The translations under genes and the position numbers were made by a program. Under the pieces are notes generated by a model, which ran no database searches, was not told the DNA's origin, and saw nothing but the letters and a program-made list of their open reading frames with translations. Below, in pieces: positions 15,666 to 23,588 of a stretch of 38,327 nucleotides of DNA. Source of the stretch: Bacteroidota bacterium (GTDB lineage: Bacteria > Bacteroidota > Ignavibacteria > Ignavibacteriales > Ignavibacteriaceae); NCBI GenBank assembly GCA_021783875.1, contig JAJXTM010000003.1, positions 1 through 38,327 of the forward strand. Reading direction: 5' to 3'. Every line of letters begins with the position of its first letter. The first letter of the stretch is position 1.

Positions 15666-17084
15666 TTATTTGATATTTTTTTCAGCTTTAAAAATAGTCC
15701 AAGGTTCCGATGGGCGATCAAATAATAGACCTTTCATCCAATCATACTGAGGATGTTCATTCAGAAATTTTTTTGCATTAAAAGCTGTACCGCAGGCAGC
15801 TCCCCAGCGAGCAGCAAAGGACATTTGTTTCGCCATTTTAGAATCAACAACTTTCCCGTCAAGAGTTCCGGAAGGATCATAGGGTTTATCAAGACCGGAA
15901 TATTGCGGATCGAGGTCCCAATGGGCACATAATGTTCTGGAGCTTGGCTTTTCTTTATTTAAATACGTATCATAATGATCGGCTTCCAATTTTTCAGCAA
16001 GATTAACATCAATTTTACCGGCATATTTTTTCATCAGTTGATTCCAGCGGACACGTCTGGCAACAGAGGAAAGCTTAATATTCGTTTCACTGCTTTTAGT
16101 TTCAAAGCGCAAAATATTTAGATCTTCTGCAACATTAGATCCGAATAAGTATCCATCTTTCTTTTTTTCAAAGCCGACATATTTTAGACCAAGTTCAAGC
16201 CGGGCAATTTCGTTAGTTTTAATATCTCCGAGCAGCCATGCATTTGCATAGCCGCCGTTATTTCCCTTTTTCATCATATCGCACCACTCATCAATTGAAT
16301 TTGCATATTGAGTTGCGTGCCGCATTCTTGAAAATTCCGGAATGCCGTTAGCATCAAACGGATAAAAGCCGCCGATTGTAGTTTCAGATCCGACGAGCCC
16401 GGCATCAGTTATAAAGAAATCCGTACCGCTATGAATAAAGCCGGCGTTAGCTTGCATCATAATATGGTGGCCATGTTCAGGAACAATATCTAAAATAATA
16501 TTACATGGCGGATGCCAATAATCGTCCATTGTATTATGACCAAGTACAATTCCGCCGTCTTTGGTCATGCTTCCCGTTGCAATGAACGAGCTGCATGATT
16601 CTTTTTTAGGATCAGGAGAATTTATCTTCAGTGAATCTTTTACAGATGGGAACCAATAAGACATTAATTCAATATAACCATTGTAAGCAACTAATTCATT
16701 AAGACTAATAGTATCGCCCGCCGCTTCCATACCTTCATCAATCCCTTTAATTTCCTCAATATTTTCCGAATCGACTTTTGGAGTAAGGATCTCACCAGCT
16801 TTATTAACAAGCCAAGACCAATTTATTCCCGTTTGATATTTCCATCCCGCGCTTAATGTATGTATAGATTTTTTAATTTCTTTCTCTAAAAGGTAGCCAT
16901 GCTGAAATCCCCTTTCCTCAGGGGTTCCTTCAATGTGGACAAAAGTCCAACCGTTTTTTTCATACTTGTAAGCTTTAGCAAGCCATGATTTTTGTTCCGG
17001 TGAAAAATGGTTTGTTGTTTTTGCAATAAGTAGAAAAGGGAGAAATGAGATTATTAAATAAAATAGCAAGTAACGGAATTTCAT
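15666..17084 (-). CDS. Exported C45 / phospholipase-B-like Ntn hydrolase
   Basis: The 472-residue protein has an N-terminal signal peptide (KFRYLLFYLIISFLPFLLIA) and the features of the acyltransferase/C45 and phospholipase-B-like Ntn fold. The N-terminal part carries GTPEERGFQHGYLL, and the likely nucleophile is Cys164 in CSSFIATGSMTKDGG, followed by VLGHNTMDD. In this fold autocleavage before the Cys exposes it as the catalytic nucleophile for amide or ester hydrolysis. A Leu/Asp-rich C-terminal half with RTLCAHWDLDP and GTAFNAKKF matches phospholipase-B-like proteins. It would act in the periplasm or outside. It is upstream of DinB by 213 bases. The substrate is unknown: N-acyl amides, acylated peptides and phospholipids are all possible. 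Confidence 0.75.
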   Translation of the reverse strand: MKFRYLLFYLIISFLPFLLIAKTTNHFSPEQKSWLAKAYKYEKNGWTFVHIEGTPEERGFQHGYLLEKEIKKSIHTLSAGWKYQTGINWSWLVNKAGEILTPKVDSENIEEIKGIDEGMEAAGDTISLNELVAYNGYIELMSYWFPSVKDSLKINSPDPKKESCSSFIATGSMTKDGGIVLGHNTMDDYWHPPCNIILDIVPEHGHHIMMQANAGFIHSGTDFFITDAGLVGSETTIGGFYPFDANGIPEFSRMRHATQYANSIDEWCDMMKKGNNGGYANAWLLGDIKTNEIARLELGLKYVGFEKKKDGYLFGSNVAEDLNILRFETKSSETNIKLSSVARRVRWNQLMKKYAGKIDVNLAEKLEADHYDTYLNKEKPSSRTLCAHWDLDPQYSGLDKPYDPSGTLDGKVVDSKMAKQMSFAARWGAACGTAFNAKKFLNEHPQYDWMKGLLFDRPSEPWTIFKAEKNIK

Positions 17085-17150
17085 TGAATCCTCCGGGGAA
17101 TAATCAATAAATTAAAAAGTCTTTCATATAATATACATTATAGAAAATCA

Positions 17151-17180
17151 ATCTTCCAAATAGGTAAATTTATCTTCCAA
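17151..17180. repeat. Direct repeat pair upstream of the C45-like gene
   Basis: ATCTTCCAA occurs at 17151-17159 and again at 17172-17180, a 21-base period, about two DNA helical turns. It lies 67-96 bases upstream of the C45-like gene start. Same-face spacing is what a dimeric or cooperative regulator would need, but chance is not excluded. Confidence 0.3.
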
Positions 17181-17305
17181 GTAAACTGCAGGACAATAAA
17201 AGAAAATAAATGTTATCAAAATTATTCCCGGTGGACTTTTCAGCGAATGAATTTAAGAATATAATTTTTATATTAGTTAATTTCGAGTATTCGTGCTTGC
17301 CAGTT

Positions 17306-19414
17306 CTACTTTAATAAAATTAGTTTTTTAGTTTGAGTAAAATTACCGGCTTGCAGTCGATAGTAATATACGCCGCTTGTTAAATTTGAACCATTAAAAT
17401 TGACAGAATAACGCCCGACAGGTTTTTCTTCATTCACTAAGGTTGCTACTTCCCTTCCGAGTTCATCAAATACTTTTATTGTTACAAGTCCGGACTTGGG
17501 GATTTCATAATTTATTGTTGTTGTCGGATTAAATGGGTTTGGGTAGTTTTGGTATAGCGAAATATTTAGAGGTAAATTATTTTTTGTATCGTTAACACCT
17601 GTTATCATTTCTGTTAAAGGACGCATCCAAACACCTCCGCCGATAATACCTGCAAAAAGATAAGAACCTGAAACAGATAATGATTGGACTGGAAGATTTG
17701 AGAACCCTGAGTCAACCGAAGACCAACTTGTACCGTTGTCTGTAGATAAGAAGATCCCGTTATTGTAGGTACCAGCAAACAGGTCAGCGCCGTACACTGC
17801 AAAAGAAATTACTGCGTTAATTTGCAAACCGGAATTAAGTGCCGTCCAAGTTATCCCTTTATCGGTAGATCGGAAAATACTGTTAGTGGTTCCAGCAAAA
17901 ATATTCATTCCGTCGACTTCAAGTGTCGTAATATTTGGATTTGTTAACCCATTATTCGCTGCAGTCCAGGTTGTTCCATTGTCAGAAGATCGAAAGACAC
18001 CTTTAGATTGGGTACCAGCAAAAATAACTGTATCTATAGCATTCGGGATAATTGCCAACGAACCAACAACGGTATCTGTTAAACCATTATTAACCTGTGT
18101 CCAACTTTTACCAAAATCAGAAGTTAAATAAACACCAGCATCGCAACCAACGAAGTAATCAGTCTCCGATGCATTTTTATGATTAATAGCAAACGCTCTA
18201 GTAGAAATAGGTTTGTTAGTATAACTATTAAATTGCCAATTTGCACCATCATCAGAAGAAATAAAAACTCCGCCGCTTGAGCCGGTTCCGGCAAAAATAT
18301 ATGTCCCATCCACAGCCAACGCATTAACCCAAAAGTCCCAAAGCCCTGAATTTATTTGCGCCCAAGTCCCACCATTATTAGATGTTTTGAACATTCCGCA
18401 AGCGCCTGTACCTGCAAAGAGACTATTTCCTTTAATACACATAGCTCCAACAGCAAGATAATAGCCAAGACCATTATTAGCAAAATTCCAATTTGCTCCT
18501 CCATTAGTTGAAAGGAAAACGCCGCTATTTGTCCCGGCTAAAATTTCAGAACTGTCGGAAGCAATGGAATATACATAAAGGTTTGACAAGCCATTATTAA
18601 TTGGGGTCCAATGCAATCCGTTATCCGATGTCACATAAATCCCTCCTCCGCTTGTTCCTGCATAGACGGTTGAATCTTTTACGGAAAATGTAATAACAGC
18701 AATATTCGTTAAGTTATTACTTCTATCACTCCAGGTTCCTCCGTTGTCTGTTGAGACAAAGACACCTCCGGAGGTACCGGCATAAATATTTCCATTATCT
18801 GCGCACATCGAAATAATGTTCAGACTGTTTAATCCTGAATTAACAGAAGTCCAGTTCGTATCGTTCGCAGTAGATCGAAAAATTCCACTTCCAAGAGTTC
18901 CGGCAAATATTGCTGTATCGTTAACTGCAAAAGCAAAAATATTTGATCCGCCGAATTTGAATCCGACTTGAGTCCAGGTTGATCCGTAGTTAGTTGAAGT
19001 AAACATATTGCCAAAGTCACATCCCGCATAGCTACGTGATCCCATTAGAGCTAAATTACGAACAGTGAAATCAAATATACCGGGATTTAAGGAAGACCAG
19101 CTTGAGCCGTTATCGGTTGATTTAAAGACGCCGGCATTTGTGGCAGCATAGATATAATTATTACTAATAAAAAGAGAGAGAATTACATTATTTGTTAAAC
19201 CATTATTCGCTTGAACCCAGCTAGCGGAGTTATCTGTAGACTTGTATATACCGCCGCCAAAGGTTCCTGCAAAAATAGTAGCTCCGTTAAATGCAATACA
19301 GGTAACATCTGCGCCTTTAGGTCCGCTTGTTTGAATCCATTGAGCATTTATTCCATGAAATGATAAAACGATGATAATTATTGATAATAGTAGAAGTTGG
19401 GGCGTTATCTTCAT
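17306..19414 (-). CDS. T9SS-secreted protein with BNR/YCF48-like propeller repeats
   Basis: The 702-residue protein starts with a signal peptide (MKITPQLLLLSIIIIVLSFHG-like, ending GINAQ) and then holds about a dozen tandem repeats of roughly 43 residues. Each has an F/YAGT.GGGIY motif, S-T-D-N-G, W and a NNGL turn, as in BNR / YCF48-type beta-propellers. The last about 85 residues form a Por secretion (T9SS type A) sorting domain with YPNPFNPTTTINYEIP and GREVATLV. It is exported through the type IX system and displayed on the surface or released. Repeats of this kind suggest one or two propellers; several bind glycans or proteins, but no catalytic Asp-box set is claimed. It is a single gene, and the promoter region upstream carries an inverted repeat. 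Confidence 0.9.
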   Translation of the reverse strand: MKITPQLLLLSIIIIVLSFHGINAQWIQTSGPKGADVTCIAFNGATIFAGTFGGGIYKSTDNSASWVQANNGLTNNVILSLFISNNYIYAATNAGVFKSTDNGSSWSSLNPGIFDFTVRNLALMGSRSYAGCDFGNMFTSTNYGSTWTQVGFKFGGSNIFAFAVNDTAIFAGTLGSGIFRSTANDTNWTSVNSGLNSLNIISMCADNGNIYAGTSGGVFVSTDNGGTWSDRSNNLTNIAVITFSVKDSTVYAGTSGGGIYVTSDNGLHWTPINNGLSNLYVYSIASDSSEILAGTNSGVFLSTNGGANWNFANNGLGYYLAVGAMCIKGNSLFAGTGACGMFKTSNNGGTWAQINSGLWDFWVNALAVDGTYIFAGTGSSGGVFISSDDGANWQFNSYTNKPISTRAFAINHKNASETDYFVGCDAGVYLTSDFGKSWTQVNNGLTDTVVGSLAIIPNAIDTVIFAGTQSKGVFRSSDNGTTWTAANNGLTNPNITTLEVDGMNIFAGTTNSIFRSTDKGITWTALNSGLQINAVISFAVYGADLFAGTYNNGIFLSTDNGTSWSSVDSGFSNLPVQSLSVSGSYLFAGIIGGGVWMRPLTEMITGVNDTKNNLPLNISLYQNYPNPFNPTTTINYEIPKSGLVTIKVFDELGREVATLVNEEKPVGRYSVNFNGSNLTSGVYYYRLQAGNFTQTKKLILLK

Positions 19415-19764
19415 AATATTTCTCCCTAAATAAAAAAATAATGTATAATAATTTTAATGTATTAATATTATAAAATATTTTATTTGTAAACAATATGGAA
19501 TTTGGCATTCCCAAATTGGAAATAGTGAGGATGAAAAAAATTATAATTTTAAATAAATATAAAATTAATTAATTTGGTGTATGTGATTTTTAAAATTAGT
19601 TTATAATATCGCATAGTAATAAGAATTAAAGGAATCAGAAAAGAGAAATCAGGGGATACGCATTAATAGGAATTAAGCAAATATATATTTTCAATTATTT
19701 TATTTCTCTTAAAAGAAAGAAATTTTGAGAAATCTGATTCTGAAGTAGCCGGAATTATCTCCGA
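19415..19764. other. Intergenic region (350 bases) between the T9SS gene and the terminase-like scrap
   Basis: AT-rich DNA without a credible complete gene. It should hold the promoter of the T9SS gene. It contains the inverted repeat at 19499-19517, and its last ~30 bases appear to encode the frameshifted front part of the terminase-like remnant. Confidence 0.6.
19499..19517. promoter_or_regulatory. Inverted repeat upstream of the T9SS gene
   Basis: AATTTGG (19499-19505) and CCAAATT (19511-19517) form a perfect 7-bp inverted repeat around a 5-base centre, 85 bases upstream of the T9SS gene start. It could be an operator or a leader hairpin; evidence is pattern only. Confidence 0.3.
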
Positions 19765-20001
19765 ATGAAGACTATTGCCTTCGGTGTAATTGACGGTGTA
19801 ACCCTAAAAGCGGCCAATAAGTTAAGGGCGTTTGAAATGCTCGGGAAATATCTTGGGATGTTTAGCAAAATGAATAAAGAACCAATAAAATATCAAAAAG
19901 TCCGACTTTTTTATGAAGATAGAACGGGAGGGAAACTATTAAATAATGTAATAGAAGTAGATAGTATTGATGAAATCAGGTCGCGATTTGCTTCACGATA
20001 A
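19733..20001 (+). pseudogene. Remnant resembling a phage terminase small subunit, frameshifted
   Basis: From 19765 an ATG opens 78 residues containing TLKAANKLRAFEMLGKYLGM, very like the C-terminal helix of phage terminase small subunits (consensus of the type KLKALELLGKHLGMF). Just upstream, in another frame, the bases 19745-19765 read VAGIISE before a TGA that overlaps the ATG (GAATGAAG). One added base would join them into one chain, VAGIISE then x-KTIAFGVIDG, which is what precedes the helix in such subunits. The rest of the N-terminal DNA-binding part, the large subunit and other phage genes are absent. It is therefore best read as a broken prophage scrap. Alternative: an intact small protein of unknown function starting at 19765. 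Confidence 0.5.
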
Positions 20002-20046
20002 TTTTGGACACTTCATTTTTTGATAACTATTAATTTCAAAATAAAG

Positions 20047-20067
20047 GAGCCGTTATAATTACGGCTC
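20047..20067 (-). terminator. Terminator downstream of the 352-residue barrel gene
   Basis: GAGCCGT (20047-20053) and ACGGCTC (20061-20067) form a perfect 7-bp stem around a 7-base loop, 32 bases beyond the stop of the minus-strand gene. On the minus strand it is followed by CTTTATTTT, a U-rich tail, so it fits an intrinsic terminator for that gene. Confidence 0.7.
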
Positions 20068-20098
20068 AAATTAAAATCAACTATTAAACTCTAAATGT

Positions 20099-21157
20099 CT
20101 AAAAATTAAATCCCAGACCGGCGCTTACGGAATTGTATTTTGCGATGCTGTAATCAACATTGAGATTTATTATTGCTAGTCCAAAGGAAGCTCCGAGCGT
20201 TAGCCTGGTTGAGTTTTCGCCGTTAACATTAAATGCTATATTCACTTGCTGAGGTCCTGCAGGTGAATCAATATTTTGATTGTAATTTACGGAAATAGTT
20301 GAACTTTCGAATCCGATTCCTGCGTAAGGAGTTACATTTAGGATACCCGTGCCGAACATTTTACTTGCATTTAAATTAATCATAGTTGCATTGCTGCTGA
20401 AAATACTTCCAACTTTCATATTTTGAGTGAAAAATCCAATCGAGAAATCAACCGGAAGTGCGAGATTTAGCCAAGCTGCAGGATTGTGCTGAATTCCGAA
20501 ACCGAAGTAACTGAAATTTCCAAGATTAGAGTTCAACTGGATACTAGGAAGGAATCTAAAAGAAACAGAGGTTCCATAAACTGTCCCTATAGTTAATTGA
20601 GGTGCACCCATTGGCAAGATAGGTATATTGCCAAGAAGCCCATTAACTGCAGTTACTATATTTTGAGTTGGTATAGAATATTGGGTTCCATTATATGAAA
20701 AAGTTTGACCCGGAAAGTTAACTGCTACAAATTGATTTTTATCTCCGACAATGGTAGGCCCAGAAATTCCGACAGTAAAATCCTGGCTGATGATTTGATT
20801 CTCTATATATTGTCTTGCAGCAGGATTAGAAACAGATTGAGTTAATGTAGCTGCTTGGGTGTTATTAAACCTAAATGCTGCTGAAGTAGAAAAAGTCTGG
20901 TTTTGATTTGAAAAAAAAGTTCCCATTGCAACAATTTTAAATTCAATATCTAAACCCAAAAGTTTAGAACTTGTAACGCGGTCGACCCAGCCGGAATTTA
21001 GATCAGCCCCAAAGCCGGATACTACCGGTGCTACGTAAGCCTGAGCAGCACCGGAAGAAAGGTGCGATAAGGTTGAGCTTAAATCATTCTGGGCTTTAAG
21101 TGATGAAGAAATAACAAGCGAGAAAAGAAGAAAAAGATAAAGTGAAGCTTTTTTCAT
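20099..21157 (-). CDS. Outer-membrane beta-barrel protein (DUF6588-like)
   Basis: The 352-residue protein has a signal peptide (KKASLYLFLLFSLVISSSLKAQ) and alternates aromatic/Gly strands throughout, ending in GLGFNF, a typical C-terminal Phe barrel signature. Segments such as SSGAAQAYVAPVVSGFGADLNSGW and YFGFGIQHNPAAW match the DUF6588 family, found in Bacteroidetes and Ignavibacteria. It should sit in the outer membrane, but transport substrate or partner is unknown. A hairpin-forming inverted repeat lies 25-47 bases upstream of its start, and a good terminator follows. It is divergent from the 207-residue barrel gene. Confidence is high for a barrel, moderate for the family label. Confidence 0.75.
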   Translation of the reverse strand: MKKASLYLFLLFSLVISSSLKAQNDLSSTLSHLSSGAAQAYVAPVVSGFGADLNSGWVDRVTSSKLLGLDIEFKIVAMGTFFSNQNQTFSTSAAFRFNNTQAATLTQSVSNPAARQYIENQIISQDFTVGISGPTIVGDKNQFVAVNFPGQTFSYNGTQYSIPTQNIVTAVNGLLGNIPILPMGAPQLTIGTVYGTSVSFRFLPSIQLNSNLGNFSYFGFGIQHNPAAWLNLALPVDFSIGFFTQNMKVGSIFSSNATMINLNASKMFGTGILNVTPYAGIGFESSTISVNYNQNIDSPAGPQQVNIAFNVNGENSTRLTLGASFGLAIINLNVDYSIAKYNSVSAGLGFNF

Positions 21158-21181
21158 GATAACTTTCCTTAATGATTATTA

Positions 21182-21204
21182 ATTGGTAGATTTAATTTAC
21201 CAAT
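21182..21204. promoter_or_regulatory. Leader hairpin or operator upstream of the 352-residue barrel gene
   Basis: ATTGGTA (21182-21188) and TACCAAT (21198-21204) form a perfect 7-bp inverted repeat with a 9-base centre, 25-47 bases before the ATG at 21157. It could be a 5'-leader stem or an operator. Confidence 0.35.
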
Positions 21205-21363
21205 GATAAATATAATAATGAAATCAATCAGGAAAATGTGACAATGAATAAATATAATTAAACAATAATTTTTATTTCATTTGGAATAGTTTTTTGATTC
21301 TGAAAAATTTCCGGACTACAAGTATTGAATTGGTTATAGTAATATTTGTGTAAATATTTAGAC

Positions 21364-21395
21364 TTTGAAACATCTTGTTTCAGTTTATATATTTG
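21364..21395 (+). promoter_or_regulatory. Bacteroidetes-type promoter with embedded palindrome
   Basis: TTTG at 21364-21367 and TATATTTG at 21388-21395 are separated by 20 bases, fitting the TTTG (-33) / TAnnTTTG (-7) promoter of the Bacteroidetes primary sigma factor. TGAAAC (21366-21371) and GTTTCA (21377-21382) form a perfect inverted repeat lying between the two boxes, where a repressor would block the polymerase. The gene start is at 21441. Confidence 0.5.
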
Positions 21396-21430
21396 GTTTT
21401 ATATTTTTATTTAGATAATTAAAAATTGCT

Positions 21431-21435
21431 AAGGA
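21431..21435 (+). promoter_or_regulatory. Ribosome binding site fixing the small barrel gene start
   Basis: AAGGA lies five bases before the ATG at 21441. It argues against the upstream in-frame TTG at 21426, which has no such site. Confidence 0.6.
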
Positions 21436-21440
21436 TTTTT

Positions 21441-22064
21441 ATGAAAAGATTATTCTCAATTTCTTTATTTTCTTTGTTATCAATAATTTTTGTAAATACA
21501 ACTAATGCACAGTTAGTTAAAATAGGAGTCGGAGGCGGCACAACCATCTTCCAGAGTCCTGCGATGTTTACTAATAACTTTAGTCTGGTTAATGGAGATG
21601 TTCTTGCTTTCGGGTTTAAGAATGCTTATCATCTGGGTGTCGAAGCCAAATTTAATATACCAATGCTGCCTATTACTCCAGTAGCTTTTATAGATTACCA
21701 TATTTTGAAAGGCAGCGGTTCTAATGATTCTCTCGGGTTTTCTACTTCCATGAATATTTTTACTATTGGAGCTGAGGCAGAATATTCCTTTATTCCCCTG
21801 CCTTTTGTTCATCCTTATCTTTCGATTAATATAACTGAAAATAATTTGGGGCAGGTTGAGACTCAAGCTTCAAACGGGGCTTCAATTGTAAATATACCGT
21901 CCAAGAGCAGGATAGGCGCAGGAGCGGGAATCGGAGCCGAGGTTACTATTCCACCTGTTAATTTTGACATAAGCTTGAAGTATAATACTTTTAATTTAGT
22001 TGGTAAAGCAAGCGGAGAGCAAAGTATTAATTCACTTAACCTTTCGTTAGAATTGTTGTTCTGA
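21441..22064 (+). CDS. Outer-membrane beta-barrel protein, porin-like family
   Basis: From the ATG at 21441 the protein is 207 residues, with a signal peptide (KRLFSISLFSLLSIIFVNTTNAQ). The rest has eight or so alternating strands: GVGGGTTIFQ, HLGVEAKFNIP, FTIGAEAEYSF, GAGAGIGAEV and a final LSLELLF with a C-terminal Phe, consistent with a small eight-stranded barrel of the OmpA-like or outer-membrane-beta-barrel superfamily. A TTG 15 bases upstream is an alternative start but lacks an RBS. A Bacteroidetes-type promoter with an embedded palindrome lies 46-77 bases upstream. No ligand can be predicted. It is divergent from the 352-residue barrel gene. Confidence 0.78.
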   Translation: MKRLFSISLFSLLSIIFVNTTNAQLVKIGVGGGTTIFQSPAMFTNNFSLVNGDVLAFGFKNAYHLGVEAKFNIPMLPITPVAFIDYHILKGSGSNDSLGFSTSMNIFTIGAEAEYSFIPLPFVHPYLSINITENNLGQVETQASNGASIVNIPSKSRIGAGAGIGAEVTIPPVNFDISLKYNTFNLVGKASGEQSINSLNLSLELLF

Positions 22065-22110
22065 AAAATTACATATGCCTATCATTCTGGAAAGACATTG
22101 TCCTTTAGTG

Positions 22111-23586
22111 TCACAAAAGGTTAATTAAATCATTAAATATTTCAACCATGGCTTGGGTGTCCATTTTGCAGTAGTTTAATAAATTGTTTCTTATTTCTTC
22201 TATCTTAAATAGATCTGATTCGTAATATAGGCTTTCGAATGCGGAAGATGCTGTGCCTCCTTCTTTTATTCCGAGATCATCATATTTCAATTCCGGAATT
22301 AGTGCTGGCAGGACTTTTTTTATTGAATAAGAGCCTTTCATTGCTGGTTTATAATAATATCTTTTTTGAAATGGGATCATTAAATCGACTATCCTTGAAA
22401 TTCTTTCCTCTATTTCATAGGCGAATTCAGGAAAATCTTTGGCTATTTCTTTCAAGCGAGATATTTCAAATGATTTATTGTAAACTAGAATTGTCCCAAT
22501 GTCCTTTGTATCTTTGAGTAATTTAGTAATAAATTCATCTCGAGGATCGCCGTTTGCTTCCGCTAAAAATTCATGATGCTCGAGTCTACTGCCGGATTTC
22601 TTTTGAAAATGAAGCGAATACTGGAATGGGATCTGCTGATATGGTCTTGCATTATTAAACAACGGTACTGCCGGCATGAATGTTTCAAAGTCCATAAAAT
22701 ATATTGGATATTTTATCGTGTTTAAGAATTGTTTAATTTCTTTCATCTTAATTATGGTTTTGTTGGATATATGAGATTCAACCTGCATCCGCTGATTATC
22801 ATTTAAATCATTAGCTTCCGGAATATCTTCGAGGTTGACTATTCCATTATTATAAAATTCAAATTTCTTTTTAATATTTAAGTTTGCAATGTCAAAGACG
22901 GAATAATCAGGAACATTTTCCCAACAATGGCTAAAAAAACTGCAAGCATAAGGATCAAAGCATTGAGTTCCGATTGGTATCCCCAGAATATTTTTTCTCA
23001 GTAATACTTCTTTTAACCGAGATGTTTCCTTTTCAATAAATTCCTGTTTAGGAATAATTAGGTTCATTACACTTTCAATATTAAAAAGTGAATGAATATC
23101 CAGTTCTCCCGATCTTACATATTGGTTATTGATATAAATAATCGAAATGTCTTCGATTTCGATAGAGGAATTTGAAAGGACATAATATTGAACGGCTGCA
23201 TCAATTAGATAGGTATCCGATATTGAAGTGGAACTTTTTACTTCATAGATTTTCCATTTATTTCCGATTTTAACAATAATATCGCTAATTACTAATATGC
23301 CGTCAAATAGGAAAGCAGCTTCGTAAATAACCTCAGTATTTTCATCTATAAGTTTGCTTGTTTTATTTATTGCAGCATCCGACTTTTTTGGATCATCCGT
23401 TGCGATTTTTCCTCCGGGAAATAATTCTTGCGCCAGGACTCCGACGTCAGTGCCCCGCTTGAATACTGCTTGAAGATTTTCGCTTACTTTATCCATCCAG
23501 TCATAATGATATTTATAAAGGAACAGCTGCTTCTCGCATTGAATGCCTTTAATAAATGATGATTTGCTTAGTAAATGCTTTCCCAT
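22111..23586 (-). CDS. DUF2779 protein: Cas4/RecB-like nuclease fused to a DEDD exonuclease-like domain
   Basis: The 491-residue protein has two nuclease-like halves. Residues 1-230 look like a PD-(D/E)XK RecB/Cas4-type domain: Asp102, then Glu115 and Lys117 (YEVKSS), a QYY motif at Gln133, and four cysteines at 17, 209, 215 and 221 placed as in iron-sulphur-anchored Cas4/AddB nucleases. Residues about 290-491 contain MDFET (Asp299, Glu301), YNKSFE (Asn370, Glu374) and YCKMD (Tyr472, Asp476), the order of the DEDD 3'-5' exonuclease motifs. This is the DUF2779 architecture. It starts two bases after tyrA ends, so the two are co-transcribed. Function is inferred as DNA or RNA processing; no experimental role is known to me. 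Confidence 0.8.
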   Translation of the reverse strand: MGKHLLSKSSFIKGIQCEKQLFLYKYHYDWMDKVSENLQAVFKRGTDVGVLAQELFPGGKIATDDPKKSDAAINKTSKLIDENTEVIYEAAFLFDGILVISDIIVKIGNKWKIYEVKSSTSISDTYLIDAAVQYYVLSNSSIEIEDISIIYINNQYVRSGELDIHSLFNIESVMNLIIPKQEFIEKETSRLKEVLLRKNILGIPIGTQCFDPYACSFFSHCWENVPDYSVFDIANLNIKKKFEFYNNGIVNLEDIPEANDLNDNQRMQVESHISNKTIIKMKEIKQFLNTIKYPIYFMDFETFMPAVPLFNNARPYQQIPFQYSLHFQKKSGSRLEHHEFLAEANGDPRDEFITKLLKDTKDIGTILVYNKSFEISRLKEIAKDFPEFAYEIEERISRIVDLMIPFQKRYYYKPAMKGSYSIKKVLPALIPELKYDDLGIKEGGTASSAFESLYYESDLFKIEEIRNNLLNYCKMDTQAMVEIFNDLINLL

Positions 23587-23588
23587 AA

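Noticed and set aside
22102-22120. CCTTT/AAAGG repeat between the small barrel gene and DUF2779 as a terminator
   Set aside because: A 5-bp stem partly overlapping the DUF2779 stop codon is too short to support.
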